A stretch of 64,000 nt of DNA from Sandarakinorhabdus limnophila DSM 17366 (GTDB lineage: Bacteria > Pseudomonadota > Alphaproteobacteria > Sphingomonadales > Sphingomonadaceae). Below, in pieces: positions 54,065-63,671 of this stretch; position 1 is the first letter of the stretch, and each line of letters opens with the position of its first letter. The DNA is taken from contig NZ_ATVO01000006.1 in NCBI RefSeq assembly GCF_000420765.1, positions 342,225 to 406,224 of the forward strand, given 5' to 3'. Made by a program: the position numbers and the translations under genes. The notes under the pieces were generated by a model. The model saw only the letters and a list, made by a program, of their open reading frames with translations, was not told the DNA's origin and made no database searches.

Positions 54065-55772
54065 CAACGGTCTCCCGGCCGGCGGCGGCGCGCAAGCCAT
54101 CGAAGGTGGCACGATCCCGCGTGATCAGCTGGCGATCAAGGCCCAGCCACAGATAGCCATCCAGCACCAGATCTTCGGGCCGGTTGCTGAAATAGAGAAT
54201 GGTGGTCTGGGTGTCACGGAAATGATCGAACACCGCCTTCAGCCGCGCGCGCGCCACCGTGTCGAACAGCGGCGACAACACCAGGATGCGCGGTTCCGAC
54301 AGGATCGCAGCCGCCAGTTTCAGCTGCATCATCTTAGCCACGGTAAACGGTGCACCGGTCGAGGAAAGGCGCGTGTGCAGGCCATCGGGCAGCAGCGCCA
54401 GTCGGTCTTCCAGGCCCACCAGCTTCAAGGCCGCCATCTGGTCTGCGGCATTCTTGGCCGGGTTGGCCAGGCGCAGATAATCGGCGATGGTTGATTCCAC
54501 GATGGCCGCGCGGTCGAGGACAGCGATATCGGAACGCAGCGCCAGCGGGTCCATCAGGGCGATATCCACGCCGCCCAGCGTGATGAGGCCCGATTGCGGC
54601 TTTTCCAGCCGCTTCAGCAGATCGGCAAATTCGCGCTCCATGCCCGGAACGCCCTGACAGACGAGACGGCTGCCGGCGGCGATCTGCAGATTCACCGTGG
54701 CCCCGCCCACCGGCAGGGCAAAACGCACCTGGCTCATTTCCAGCGCGCCGCCGCTGGGCGCCGCCAGGCCAGCGACCGGCTTGGCTTCCTGCTTCAGGCC
54801 ATAGAGCAGGGACAGTTCCTCGATGGAGGCGACAAGATCGTACCAGTCGTCGAGATAGGAATAGAGGCTGTTCATGCCGGCAAACACGCCGGACAGGATG
54901 AGTTCGGCCGCCACCAATTGCCCGATCGACAATTGTTCCTGGATCACCAGCCAGCCACCCAGCGCCAGCAGGCCGGCCGACGCTGCGGCATAAAGGAAAT
55001 AGAAGGCGATGGTCTGCGGGAACTGGTAGGCGAAATGATCGGCGTGGGCCTTCACATAATTGGCCGATACCCGTTCCGCGCCTTCCAGCGCGTAATCGAT
55101 GTGGCGGGCCGATTTGTAGAAGCCGTTGGACGCACCCACGGTTTCGATGAAATGCGCGGCGTTGTATTTTTCGTGAGAGAGGATGATCGAGGTCTTCATC
55201 GCCCCCTTCGACCAGATCGCCCACACCGCCCACAACAGCGCGATCAGCACCAGGTTGAAGGCCAGGAAAAACGGGTGATAGAAGCTGGTGACAACGAACC
55301 CGACGATCATGCTCAGGATGATGGTGAAACCGCCGATCAGCAGCGACGGCACCGCCTTTTGCATGTTCACCATTTCAAAATAGCGGTTGAACAGATCGAA
55401 GCGGCGATCATCCTGGAAGAAGGGATCAGCCGCGTTGATCGCCCGCAACGTCACATCGGCAACCAGCCGCGCCATGAAGCGACGGCGATAGAATTCCATC
55501 AAGTGGATGCGCAGCACCGACAGCAGGCCCGACACGATGAGCAGACCGAACAGGATGGCGGCCAGGGTGAACAACGGCACCGGCAGCGCGGTGTTGGCGA
55601 TACTGTTGATGAGCAACTGCACGGAAATCGGTGTGGCAAGGCCAAGCACGGCGATACCAACGCCATAGATGATCGCCAGCCAGAAATAATTCTTCTCAGG
55701 CCAGAGGATGTCTTTCAGCCAGCTGTACACCAGCTGGTTCAGGTCCATCTTCGCAAGATCCTTGGCGGCCAT
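54054..55772 (-). CDS. ABC-exporter-like protein with degenerate ATPase domain
   Basis: A 572-residue fused half-exporter: six membrane helices (about 30-320) and a C-terminal nucleotide-binding-like domain. The fold can be followed (LPDGLHTRL, SEPRILVL), but the catalytic motifs are gone: Walker A is GVPGMERE with no Lys-Ser/Thr, the signature is FTVAK in place of LSGGQ, Walker B is RILVLSPLF with no Asp-Glu, and the switch His is Asn (FSNRPEDL). It heads an operon with HlyD and TolC. ATG at 55772 follows AGGAGAG. It can hardly hydrolyse ATP as a homodimer; it may need a separate ATPase or act otherwise. Confidence 0.88.
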   Translation of the reverse strand: MAAKDLAKMDLNQLVYSWLKDILWPEKNYFWLAIIYGVGIAVLGLATPISVQLLINSIANTALPVPLFTLAAILFGLLIVSGLLSVLRIHLMEFYRRRFMARLVADVTLRAINAADPFFQDDRRFDLFNRYFEMVNMQKAVPSLLIGGFTIILSMIVGFVVTSFYHPFFLAFNLVLIALLWAVWAIWSKGAMKTSIILSHEKYNAAHFIETVGASNGFYKSARHIDYALEGAERVSANYVKAHADHFAYQFPQTIAFYFLYAAASAGLLALGGWLVIQEQLSIGQLVAAELILSGVFAGMNSLYSYLDDWYDLVASIEELSLLYGLKQEAKPVAGLAAPSGGALEMSQVRFALPVGGATVNLQIAAGSRLVCQGVPGMEREFADLLKRLEKPQSGLITLGGVDIALMDPLALRSDIAVLDRAAIVESTIADYLRLANPAKNAADQMAALKLVGLEDRLALLPDGLHTRLSSTGAPFTVAKMMQLKLAAAILSEPRILVLSPLFDTVARARLKAVFDHFRDTQTTILYFSNRPEDLVLDGYLWLGLDRQLITRDRATFDGLRAAAGRETVDGD

Positions 55773-55916
55773 GTCTCTCCTGTCACCTGCTGCGGGCAAC
55801 ACTGGCCCATGTAGGCGCAAGCCCCCGCAATGCCAAGGCGGGCCGAACCAAAAAATTACGCCGCCGTAATGATTCCCTGTGCGAAGAGATCAACGCCTGG
55901 CATGGATTGTCCGCTA

Positions 55917-57248
55917 TTAGGCATCGGCCAACTGCCGCAGGCACGCGCCGAGCCGATCGGCAATCTCGTCGACCTGTGCTTCACTGATGATCAGCGGCGG
56001 CGACAGCGCGATGATGTCGCCGGTGACGCGGATGAGCAGGCCGGTATCGAACATGGCGCGGAAGATTTCCTGCCCGCGCACACCCGGTTGGCCGGGGCGG
56101 GGGGCCAGTTCGATGGCGCCGACCAGGCCGAAATTGCGGATGTCGATCACGTGCGGCAGGCCGGCAAGGCTGTGCAGCGCCGCTTCCCAATGGCTTTCCA
56201 GCGCGCGGGCGCGGGCGAACAGGCCTTCGTTGGCATAAAGATCGATCGTGGCGATCCCGGCGGCGCAGGCCAGCGCGTGGCTGGAATAGGTGTAGCCGTG
56301 GAACAATTCGATCCCCGGCACGCCGCCTGGTGCATCGACGATGGCATCATAGACGTGACGGGCTGCCGCCACCGCGCCCATCGGCACGGCAGCGTTGGTG
56401 AGGCCCTTGGCGAGGCAGATGATGTCGGGCGTGACGCCGAACCGTTCGGCCGCGGTCGCCGCGCCAATGCGGCCGAAGCCGGTGATCACTTCGTCAAAGA
56501 TCAGCAGGATGCCATGGTGCGCCGTGATCGCCCGCAGCCGTTCCAGATACCCCACCGGCGGCACCAGCACGCCGGTGGAACCTGCCACCGGCTCGATGAT
56601 GACGGCAGCGATGGTATCGGGGCCATGCAGAGCGATCATCGCTTCCAGCCGGTCGGCAAAGTCGGCGCCATGGGCCGGCTGGCCCTTGCTGAAGGCATTG
56701 CGTGCCGGATCGTGCGTGTGCGGCAGGTGATCGGTGCCGGGCAAGCCGGTGCCGAAGGTGCGGCGGTTGGTGACGATGCCGCCCACCGAAATGCCGCCAA
56801 AACCGGTGCCGTGATAGCCGCGTTCGCGGCCGATCAGGCGGATGCGCTGCCCCTGGCCCTTGGCACGCCAATAGGCCAGCGCAATCTTCAGAGCGGTATC
56901 GATGCTTTCAGAACCTGAATTGGTGAAGAAGATGCGGTCCAGCCCTTCCGGCATGATCCCGGCAACGCGCGAAGCGAGCTGAAAGGCGAGCGGGTGGCCC
57001 AACTGAAAGGTGGGCGCATAATCGAGCACTGCGGCCTGCTGCTGGATCGCCTTGACGATGGGTTCACGGCCATGGCCGGCGTTCACGCACCACAGGCCAG
57101 CGGTGCCGTCCAGAACGCGGCGACCATCGGCGGTGGTGTAATGCATGTCCTGCGCGGCCACCATCAGGCGCGGATTCGCCTTGAAATAGCGGTTGTCGGT
57201 GAACGGCATCCACAAGGACGACAGGTCGTTGGGTGCAACACTGGCCAT
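55917..57248 (-). CDS. Class III aminotransferase (omega-amino acid:pyruvate type)
   Basis: A 443-residue PLP-dependent transaminase. Typical segments: LWMPFTDNRYFKANPR at the start, FTNSGSESIDTALK (cofactor phosphate), ERGYHGTG, IFDEVITGFGRIG and the Schiff-base Lys in CLAKGLTNAAVPMGAV. This pattern matches beta-alanine/omega-amino acid:pyruvate aminotransferases, though the amino donor is not determinable. Same strand as the export operon, 144 bases upstream of it. Confidence 0.93.
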   Translation of the reverse strand: MASVAPNDLSSLWMPFTDNRYFKANPRLMVAAQDMHYTTADGRRVLDGTAGLWCVNAGHGREPIVKAIQQQAAVLDYAPTFQLGHPLAFQLASRVAGIMPEGLDRIFFTNSGSESIDTALKIALAYWRAKGQGQRIRLIGRERGYHGTGFGGISVGGIVTNRRTFGTGLPGTDHLPHTHDPARNAFSKGQPAHGADFADRLEAMIALHGPDTIAAVIIEPVAGSTGVLVPPVGYLERLRAITAHHGILLIFDEVITGFGRIGAATAAERFGVTPDIICLAKGLTNAAVPMGAVAAARHVYDAIVDAPGGVPGIELFHGYTYSSHALACAAGIATIDLYANEGLFARARALESHWEAALHSLAGLPHVIDIRNFGLVGAIELAPRPGQPGVRGQEIFRAMFDTGLLIRVTGDIIALSPPLIISEAQVDEIADRLGACLRQLADA

Positions 57249-57264
57249 CGCGGCGATCTCCTTT

Positions 57265-57753
57265 TTAGGCCCCTGCGAGCAGCTTCTCGATCTGGCTGCC
57301 CAGCGCTTCCGGCTTGGTCGTGGGCGCGAAACGTTCCTGCACCTGGCCGTGTTTGTCGACGAGGAACTTGGTGAAGTTCCACTTCACCGCCTCGCTGCCA
57401 AGCAAGCCGGGCGCCTGTTTCTTCAGCAGTTGGAACAAGGGGTGGGCGTTGTCACCATTCACGTCGATCTTGGCGAACAGGGGAAAGTCCACATCATAAG
57501 TGAGCTTGCAGAAATTGGCGATCTCGCTGGCATTACCAGGTTCTTGCGCGCCGAACTGGTTGCAGGGGAAGCCGAGCACGGCAAAGCCGTTGGAGCCATA
57601 TTTCTTGTGCAGCTTTTCCAGCCCTTCATACTGCGGCGTGAACCCGCACTTGCTGGCGGTGTTGACGATCAGCAGCACCTTGCCTTCGAAATCCTTCATG
57701 GAAATCTCACGGCCATCGATGGTCTTGGCGCTGAAATCGTAAACGGTCGTCAT
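57265..57753 (-). CDS. Glutathione peroxidase (Cys type)
   Basis: A 162-residue thiol peroxidase. The peroxidatic Cys36 is in [12 protein letters not shown], with Gln in [12 protein letters not shown] and Trp in [11 protein letters not shown] completing the catalytic set. Cys instead of selenocysteine and the second Cys in FPCNQ fit a thioredoxin-dependent bacterial enzyme. 11 bases after the tdk stop on the same strand, so perhaps co-transcribed. Confidence 0.95.
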   Translation of the reverse strand: MTTVYDFSAKTIDGREISMKDFEGKVLLIVNTASKCGFTPQYEGLEKLHKKYGSNGFAVLGFPCNQFGAQEPGNASEIANFCKLTYDVDFPLFAKIDVNGDNAHPLFQLLKKQAPGLLGSEAVKWNFTKFLVDKHGQVQERFAPTTKPEALGSQIEKLLAGA

Positions 57754-57764
57754 AAAGGTCCCTC

Positions 57765-58355
57765 TCAGGGCTGGTGTTGTCCGGCCAATGCGGCCTCAAA
57801 ATGCCGGCGACACAGGGCTACATAGCGATCATTGCCACCAATCTCGGTCTGCTGGCCAGAGACCACCGGCTTGCCCTGCCAGTCAATACGCAAGTTCATC
57901 GTCGCCTTGCGGCCACAGGCGCAAACCGCTTTCAGCTCGGTCAGCGTATCGGCAATCGCCAGCAACCACTGGCTGCCCGGAAACAGATTGCCCAGGAAAT
58001 CGGTGCGCAGGCCATAGCAGAGCACGGGAATGCCCAGATCATCGGCGACATGCGCCAGCTGCCAGACCTGATCCTTGGTCAGGAACTGGGCTTCATCGAC
58101 CAGCACGCAATTGAGCGTGCCCACCGCATGCGCGCTGGCCACGGCAGCAAACAGATCGGTTTCGGGAGCAAACATGTCGGCCGGCGCTAATAGTCCGATG
58201 CGCGAAGCGATGATGCCTTGCCCGGCCCGATCATCGATCGCAGCGGTGAACAGCATGGTGTGCATGCCGCGCTCACGATAGTTGAAGCTGGCCTGCAGCA
58301 GCACCGTCGATTTGCCGGCGTTCATCGAGGCATAGTAGAAATAGAGCTTGGCCAC
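57765..58355 (-). CDS. tdk: Thymidine kinase
   Basis: A 196-residue thymidine kinase of the small type II family, which salvages thymidine to dTMP. P-loop MNAGKST (residues 11-17), VLVDEAQFL (Asp/Glu base), and the lasso zinc Cys residues in VCACGRK and LCRRHF are seen. The start is GTG at 58355, since no ATG gives the full P-loop strand ([14 protein letters not shown]). The GTG lies within one arm of an 11-bp perfect hairpin (58347-58379). Confidence 0.93.
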   Translation of the reverse strand: MAKLYFYYASMNAGKSTVLLQASFNYRERGMHTMLFTAAIDDRAGQGIIASRIGLLAPADMFAPETDLFAAVASAHAVGTLNCVLVDEAQFLTKDQVWQLAHVADDLGIPVLCYGLRTDFLGNLFPGSQWLLAIADTLTELKAVCACGRKATMNLRIDWQGKPVVSGQQTEIGGNDRYVALCRRHFEAALAGQHQP

Positions 58356-58379
58356 GCACGTTCTTTGCGCGTGGCCAAG
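58347..58379 (-). promoter_or_regulatory. Hairpin covering the tdk start codon
   Basis: CTTGGCCACGC (58347-58357) pairs exactly with GCGTGGCCAAG (58369-58379), loop of 11 bases. In the minus-strand mRNA the GTG start of tdk is inside the 3' arm and no ribosome site is obvious. It may gate tdk translation or, as the last sequence after the AIM24 gene, stabilise that transcript's end. Confidence 0.5.
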
Positions 58380-58399
58380 ACATTTGGTCAACAGGCTGG

Positions 58400-59224
58400 T
58401 TAGCGATTGCCGCCGATGAGATCGCCCAGTTCGCCGAGCACGCTGCCCTCGCCGCGGTTCTGGCCGCGGCCCATGGCGGCCTGCATCATGCGGCCGGCCA
58501 GTCGGCTGAACGGCAGCGACTGGATCCACACCTTGCCCGGCCCGGTGAGGCGAGCGAAGAACACGCCTTCGCCGCCGAACAGCATGGATTTGACGCCGCC
58601 GACGCTTTCCAGATCGAAGTTCACTGATGGCGTGAAGGCTGCCACGCAGCCGGTATCAACATGCAGCACTTCGCCCGGCGCCAGCGTACGCTCGATCACC
58701 GTGCCGCCCATCTGCACGAACACCCAGCCATCGCCTTCCAGCTTCTGCATGATGAAGCCTTCACCGCCGAACAGACCGGTCATCACCTTGCGCTGGAAGG
58801 CAATGCCGATGGAAACGCCCTTGGCCGCCGCCAGGAACGCATCCTTCTGGCAGATCAGCGTGCCGCCAATGCTGTCCAGCTTGAGCGGCAGGATATGGCC
58901 GGGGGTGGGCGCGCCAAAGGCAACGCGCGCCTTACCGCCGCCGTTGTGGGTGTAGACGGTGGTGAACAGGCTTTCGCCGCTGAGCAGCCGCTTGCCGGCC
59001 CCCATCAGCGCGCCCATGAAGCTGCCGCTTTGTCCGCCGCCATCGCCAAACACGGTTGTCATGCCGATGCTGGCATCCTTCCACACCATGGCACCGGCTT
59101 CGGCCACGGCGCTTTCGCCGGGATCCAGTTCGATCTCGACGAACTGCAGTTCATGGCCCTTGATCTCGAAATCGATATCATCGGCGATGCCGGTGGCGCG
59201 GCTGTGTTGCCAGGGATTGGGCAT
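58400..59224 (-). CDS. AIM24 (TIGR00266) family protein
   Basis: A 274-residue protein of the AIM24/YhfA beta-solenoid family. Typical segments: [72 protein letters not shown] and a Gly-rich end. Function is unknown in bacteria; the family is linked by name to a mitochondrial protein needed for membrane organisation. ATG at 59224 follows GGAGACATTCC. Divergent from the TonB receptor gene over 121 bases. Confidence 0.9.
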   Translation of the reverse strand: MPNPWQHSRATGIADDIDFEIKGHELQFVEIELDPGESAVAEAGAMVWKDASIGMTTVFGDGGGQSGSFMGALMGAGKRLLSGESLFTTVYTHNGGGKARVAFGAPTPGHILPLKLDSIGGTLICQKDAFLAAAKGVSIGIAFQRKVMTGLFGGEGFIMQKLEGDGWVFVQMGGTVIERTLAPGEVLHVDTGCVAAFTPSVNFDLESVGGVKSMLFGGEGVFFARLTGPGKVWIQSLPFSRLAGRMMQAAMGRGQNRGEGSVLGELGDLIGGNR

Positions 59225-59345
59225 GGAATGTCTCCTGTTGTGCTGATGCCAATGTAGGGCGGGTGTGTTGCGCCGCCAAGACGCAAGCCGCGACAAAATC
59301 GTTGGGCGCTTGCACCCGCCGGCGCGTTGGGCAACACACGCGGCC

Positions 59346-61403
59346 ATGAAGCATCTGCCCCTCTTCGCCGCCCTGCTCCTCAGCACCGCACCTGCGTTTG
59401 CCGCTGAGGCCGAGGACACACTGATCACCGTCACCGGCAAGGGCCTGAAGGATCTGCCCGGCGATGCGGCACTGTCGTTGATCGTGATCGACCGGGAGCG
59501 CATCCTGAACACCGGATCGAACCGGCTGGAATCGGTGCTCGCCGATATCGCCGGGCAACAGCAGTTCCGCCGGTCGGACAGCCGCTCCGCCAACGCCACG
59601 TCCCAAGGCATTACCCTTCGCGGGCTGGGCGGCAATGCCTCGTCCCGCGCGCTGCTGGTCCTGGATGGCGTGCCGCAGGCCGATCCGTTCGGTGGCTGGG
59701 TGGCGTTTCCGGCCTATGCCACCAGGCGGCTTGATCGCATCAGGGTCACGCGCGGCGGTGGCTCCGGCTATTGGGGCCCGGGCGCGCTGGCTGGCACCAT
59801 CGAACTGGAATCCGTGGGCGGCAACGCGGTGCGGCCATTCGACGGCGCCATCGCCTATGGCAGCCGCAACAGCGTCGACGCGCAAGGCGCACTGGGGCTG
59901 ACACGTGACAAGGGTTTCGCCACCCTTTCTGCCGCCTATGGCCGCGGCGACGGTTTCATCCCCATCGTCGAACGCAATCGCGGCCCGGTCGATCGCGCGG
60001 CGCCTTATGAACAGGCCAGCGTGGCCCTGCGCGCCGTTGTGGAAGTCGCGCCCGAAACCGAAGCGCAAGTGACGGCCAATGGATTCACCGACAGCCGCGA
60101 GCGTGGCACCGATTTTTCGCGCAACACGTCCGAAGGCGTTGATGGCGCGCTGCGGCTGGTCGGGCGCGGGCGCTGGGGCTGGCAGGCGCTGGCCTATGTG
60201 CAGACGCGCAATTTCACCTCCGATTTCGCTGCCGTGAACGCCGCGCGCACCAGCGTGACCCAGAGCCTGGCCCAATACGACACGCCGGCCACCGGCTGGG
60301 GCGGCCGGCTGGAGATCGCACCGCCGGTTGGTGACGGCGTCTCGCTGCGGCTGGGGGCAGACACGCGGCAGCTCACCGGCAAGACAATGGAGCTGTTCAC
60401 CTATGTGAATGCCGCCCCCACCCGCCAACGCGAGGCCGGCGGCCGCACCGGCACCACCGGGCTGTTCGCCGATGCCAGCATCGAACGCGGCATGATCACC
60501 GCCACGGCTTCGGCCCGCATCGACTGGTGGACGATCAAGGATGGCCGCCTGCTGGAAACCACGATCGCCACCAACGCTCCGTTCACGAGCCTGCTGTTTG
60601 CCGATCGTTCCGGCCATGAATTCACCGGCCGCGCCGGCCTGGCGGTGAATCCCGCCGACTGGCTGGCGCTGCGCGGTGCCGCCTATCGCGGCTGGCGGCT
60701 GCCGACGCTCAATGAACTCTATCGGCCGTTCCGCGTTGGCCCCGATGCCACGGCCGCCAATGCCCTGCTCAGCCCTGAACGGGTGACCGGCGTGGACCTG
60801 GGCTTTACGCTCAAGCCGGCAGATGGTTTCGAGATCGGCGTCACCGGTTTCTGGAACCGCATGGACGACACCATCGCCAACGTCACGCAAGGGCGCGGGC
60901 CGGGCAGCTTCCCAGGTGTCGGCTTTGTGGCGGCCGGCGGCTTTTATCGCCAGCGCCAGAACCTGGATTCGCTGACCGTGTGGGGCTGGGAAGTGGATGC
61001 GAAGCTGCGGCGTGGCGACTTTGGGCTGACTGCAAGCTGGAGCCATGTCGATCCGACCATCGCCGCATCCCGGGCCGCTGCGCCACTGAACGGTCTGCTT
61101 CCCGCCCAGACGCCGCGCGACCAGTTCTCCGGCACCATCGATTACACCGGCAGCCTGTTCACGGCATCGGCCACACTGCGCCATATCGCGGCCCAGTTCG
61201 AGGATGACCAGAACAGCCGCAGCCTGAACGCCGCCACCATGGTTGATGCGCTGCTGCTGGTGCCATTGGTGAAGGGCTTTGCCATCGAGGGCCGGGTGGA
61301 AAATCTGTTTGATGCCGAAGTGCAGGCGGCACTTTCGGGCACCGGCGTGGTCGAGCGCGCCTTGCCCCGCACTTTCTGGGTGGGCGCGCGCGTTTCGTTC
61401 TGA
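59346..61403 (+). CDS. TonB-dependent outer-membrane receptor
   Basis: A 685-residue siderophore/vitamin-type receptor. Signal peptide ends AFAA. The TonB box is near EDTLITVTGKG; the plug follows (SLIVIDRERILNTGSNRLESV, ITLRGLGGNASSRALLVLDGVPQADPFGGWV), then a 22-strand barrel ending with aromatic FWVGARVSF. Ligand unknown; the short barrel loops and size resemble B12- or copper-type receptors. The start ATG at 59346 begins the signal peptide. Confidence 0.93.
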   Translation: MKHLPLFAALLLSTAPAFAAEAEDTLITVTGKGLKDLPGDAALSLIVIDRERILNTGSNRLESVLADIAGQQQFRRSDSRSANATSQGITLRGLGGNASSRALLVLDGVPQADPFGGWVAFPAYATRRLDRIRVTRGGGSGYWGPGALAGTIELESVGGNAVRPFDGAIAYGSRNSVDAQGALGLTRDKGFATLSAAYGRGDGFIPIVERNRGPVDRAAPYEQASVALRAVVEVAPETEAQVTANGFTDSRERGTDFSRNTSEGVDGALRLVGRGRWGWQALAYVQTRNFTSDFAAVNAARTSVTQSLAQYDTPATGWGGRLEIAPPVGDGVSLRLGADTRQLTGKTMELFTYVNAAPTRQREAGGRTGTTGLFADASIERGMITATASARIDWWTIKDGRLLETTIATNAPFTSLLFADRSGHEFTGRAGLAVNPADWLALRGAAYRGWRLPTLNELYRPFRVGPDATAANALLSPERVTGVDLGFTLKPADGFEIGVTGFWNRMDDTIANVTQGRGPGSFPGVGFVAAGGFYRQRQNLDSLTVWGWEVDAKLRRGDFGLTASWSHVDPTIAASRAAAPLNGLLPAQTPRDQFSGTIDYTGSLFTASATLRHIAAQFEDDQNSRSLNAATMVDALLLVPLVKGFAIEGRVENLFDAEVQAALSGTGVVERALPRTFWVGARVSF

Positions 61404-61475
61404 CCGGGTGAACCCCGTATCGACGGGCGTATGATGCGGGTCTAGCTTGTGCCGACACCAATGGAGACACGCCGC

Positions 61476-62009
61476 ATGACCCGTTACAGCAAGGTTTCCA
61501 TCACGCTGCACTGGCTGATGGCCCTGATGATCATCGGCAATCTGGCCGGCGGCTTCCTGCATGATTTCGTGCCGCGCGAAGGCGGCCAGCGCGCGCTGGT
61601 GATGGATTTCCACAAGAGCTTCGGCCTGACCATCATCGCCCTCACCCTGTTCCGGCTCGGCTAGCGATTGAGCCATAGCGTGCCGGCTTTGCCCGCCTAC
61701 TTCACCGGTGGCGAGCGGCTGTTGGCCAAGGCGGCCCACTGGGGTTTCTATGCCATGATGCTGGCGCTGCCGCTGTCGGGCTGGGTGGCGGCCGATCGCA
61801 ACGATCGCCCGCTGGCCTGGTTCGGGCTGCCGGTCTCCAAGTTCGGCGTTGATAAGGCCACTGGCAGCGCTGCCAACGAACTGCACGAGATCTTGGGCTG
61901 GGCCATGCTGGCGCTGCTGGCGCTGCACATTGTTGGCATCATCAAGCATCTGGTGATGGATCGTAACAATCTGATGCCACGCATGGGTGTGGGCAAACCG
62001 CGCGCTTGA
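61476..62009 (+). pseudogene. Cytochrome b561-family gene interrupted by in-frame TAG
   Basis: Bases 61476-61661 encode a cytochrome b561 start (KVSITLHWLMALMIIGNLAGG) and 61665-62009 its continuation in the same frame (RLSHSVPALPAYFTGGERLLAKAAHWGFYAMMLALPLSGW), with a TAG at 61662-61664 between. Homologs have Trp here (RLGWRLSH), and TGG to TAG is one base. The two parts together give a complete four-helix heme b protein with His ligands in LHW and LHEI/LHIVG. So it is either a very recent pseudogene or a sequencing error; a ribosome site GGAGACAC precedes the ATG. Confidence 0.85.
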
Positions 62010-62040
62010 CGCTGCCGCCCTGCCCCCGTCACACAGGCGT

Positions 62041-62727
62041 ATGGCCGACACAATTAAGCTGCACGAAAGCTGGCGCGCGCAGCTGGCGGATGCCCTGGCC
62101 TCGCCGTCGATGGCGGCGTTGCAGGCTTTCCTGTTGGCTGAAAAAGCCGCCGGCAAGGCGATCTTTCCCAACGGCAGCGAGTGGTTCCGCGCGCTTGATC
62201 TGACGTCGCTTGATACAGTGCGCGTGGTGATATTGGGGCAAGACCCCTATCATGGCCCCGGCCAGGCGCATGGGCTGGCGTTTTCCGTGCGCCCCGGCGT
62301 GCGGGTGCCGCCCAGCCTTGTGAACATCTACAAGGAACTGCAGGCCGATCTCGGCATCGCGCCAGCACGGCATGGCTTCCTTGAGCATTGGGCGCGGCAG
62401 GGCGTGTTGCTGCTCAACACCAGCCTGACGGTGGAACAGGGCCTTGCCGCCAGTCACAAGGGCCGCGGCTGGGAAGCGTTCACCGATGCGGTGATCCGTC
62501 TGGTGGCGGAACGGGAACAACCCTGCGCCTTCCTGCTGTGGGGCAGCCACGCCCAGAAAAAGGCTGGCTTTGTCGACGCGAGCCGGCATCTGGTGCTGAA
62601 AGCCCCCCACCCATCGCCACTGTCGGCGCACAATGGCTTCTTCGGCTGCCGCCACTTCAGCCGCACGAATGTCTGGATGGAATCGCAAGGCCTGCACCCC
62701 ATCGACTGGACGCTGCCGCCAGTCTAG
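62041..62727 (+). CDS. ung: Uracil-DNA glycosylase
   Basis: A 228-residue family-1 UDG removing uracil from DNA. Water-activating Asp68 is in [19 protein letters not shown] and the catalytic His is in [11 protein letters not shown], both diagnostic. The ATG at 62041 lies 31 bases after the cytochrome b561 stop; an earlier in-frame ATG at 61987 overlaps that gene. Complete and normal length. Confidence 0.96.
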   Translation: MADTIKLHESWRAQLADALASPSMAALQAFLLAEKAAGKAIFPNGSEWFRALDLTSLDTVRVVILGQDPYHGPGQAHGLAFSVRPGVRVPPSLVNIYKELQADLGIAPARHGFLEHWARQGVLLLNTSLTVEQGLAASHKGRGWEAFTDAVIRLVAEREQPCAFLLWGSHAQKKAGFVDASRHLVLKAPHPSPLSAHNGFFGCRHFSRTNVWMESQGLHPIDWTLPPV

Positions 62728-62756
62728 CCTAAGTCCATGTTGAAGGGGGAAAATCG

Positions 62757-63608
62757 ATGCGAAGTCTTGTTCTAGCCCTGCTGCTGATGTCTGCTCCGGC
62801 GCTGGCCAATCCGCTGTTCACCGATCCGCCCGCCACCGCTACGCCGCGCGCCCGCATGGAAGTGTTGCACATCCCTTCGGGCGGGGTGGAGATCAACGGC
62901 GTGGCCTATCTGGCGGCAGGGCCGGGGCCGCATCCCACTATCGTCATCTGCCACGGCTGGCCTGGCAATGAGAAGAATCTCGATCTGGCCCAGGCCCTTC
63001 GCCGGGCCGGGTGGAATGCCATCACGTTCAATTATCGCGGTGCTTGGGGCAGCCCCGGCAACTTCCGCTTTGGCCAGAACCCGGAGGACGCCAAGGCCGT
63101 GCTGGCCATGCTGCGCAAGCCGGAGTTGGCGGCAAAGCTGGGCATCGACACTCGCCGCATCGTGCTGGCGGGGCACAGCATGGGCGGCTGGGTAACGGGG
63201 ATGGTGGCATCCGAAGATCAGGCATTGGCCGGCGCCATCCTGATTTCAGCGGGCAACATGGGCATGCTGCCGCAATTGCTGGGCGATCGGCTGGAAGCCC
63301 AGGCGGCCGGCAACAGCGAAGCCCTGGCCGGCACGTCGCCCGCGATCCAGGCCGCCGAATTGCGCGCGCAGGCGGCCGCCTTTGATCTGCGCCCACGCGC
63401 CGCCGGCCTCGCCCGCCAGCCGCTGCTGGTGCTGACGTCAGACGACGGGCTGAAACCCGCCACCGATCCGCTGGTCGCCGCCGTCCGCGCCGCCAGCGGC
63501 CAGGTATCTGAAACCCACCAAGCCACCGATCACACCTGGTCAGACGCGCGGATTGCACTTGCAACCCGCATCCATGATTGGCTTGCAACCCTGCCCGCAC
63601 GCCGCTGA
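62757..63608 (+). CDS. Exported alpha/beta hydrolase
   Basis: A 283-residue hydrolase with a signal peptide (RSLVLALLLMSAPALA). Oxyanion region CHGWPGNEKN, nucleophile elbow GHSMGGWVTG, and candidate acid/base residues in LTSDDGL and ATDHTWSD. Substrate unknown. ATG at 62757 follows GGGGGAAAATCG. The gap to the insertion sequence that follows is about 60 bases. Confidence 0.87.
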   Translation: MRSLVLALLLMSAPALANPLFTDPPATATPRARMEVLHIPSGGVEINGVAYLAAGPGPHPTIVICHGWPGNEKNLDLAQALRRAGWNAITFNYRGAWGSPGNFRFGQNPEDAKAVLAMLRKPELAAKLGIDTRRIVLAGHSMGGWVTGMVASEDQALAGAILISAGNMGMLPQLLGDRLEAQAAGNSEALAGTSPAIQAAELRAQAAAFDLRPRAAGLARQPLLVLTSDDGLKPATDPLVAAVRAASGQVSETHQATDHTWSDARIALATRIHDWLATLPARR

Positions 63609-63671
63609 AGCGCAGGCCAGCGGCACTCAGGTTGTGAGCGGCGGAAGCAGCACGCTGATTTGTCGGTTCGG

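Noticed and set aside
61665..62009. Independent small membrane-protein gene with its own start (TTG 61668)
   Set aside because: It is in frame with the preceding b561 fragment and completes that family; no ribosome site precedes it.
59178..62171. A 997-codon open frame on the minus strand opposite the TonB receptor and cytochrome b561
   Set aside because: Its composition (His, Gln, Gly, Arg-rich with no fold or motif) is what antisense reading of high-GC genes gives; the opposite strand carries clear genes with signal peptides and domains.
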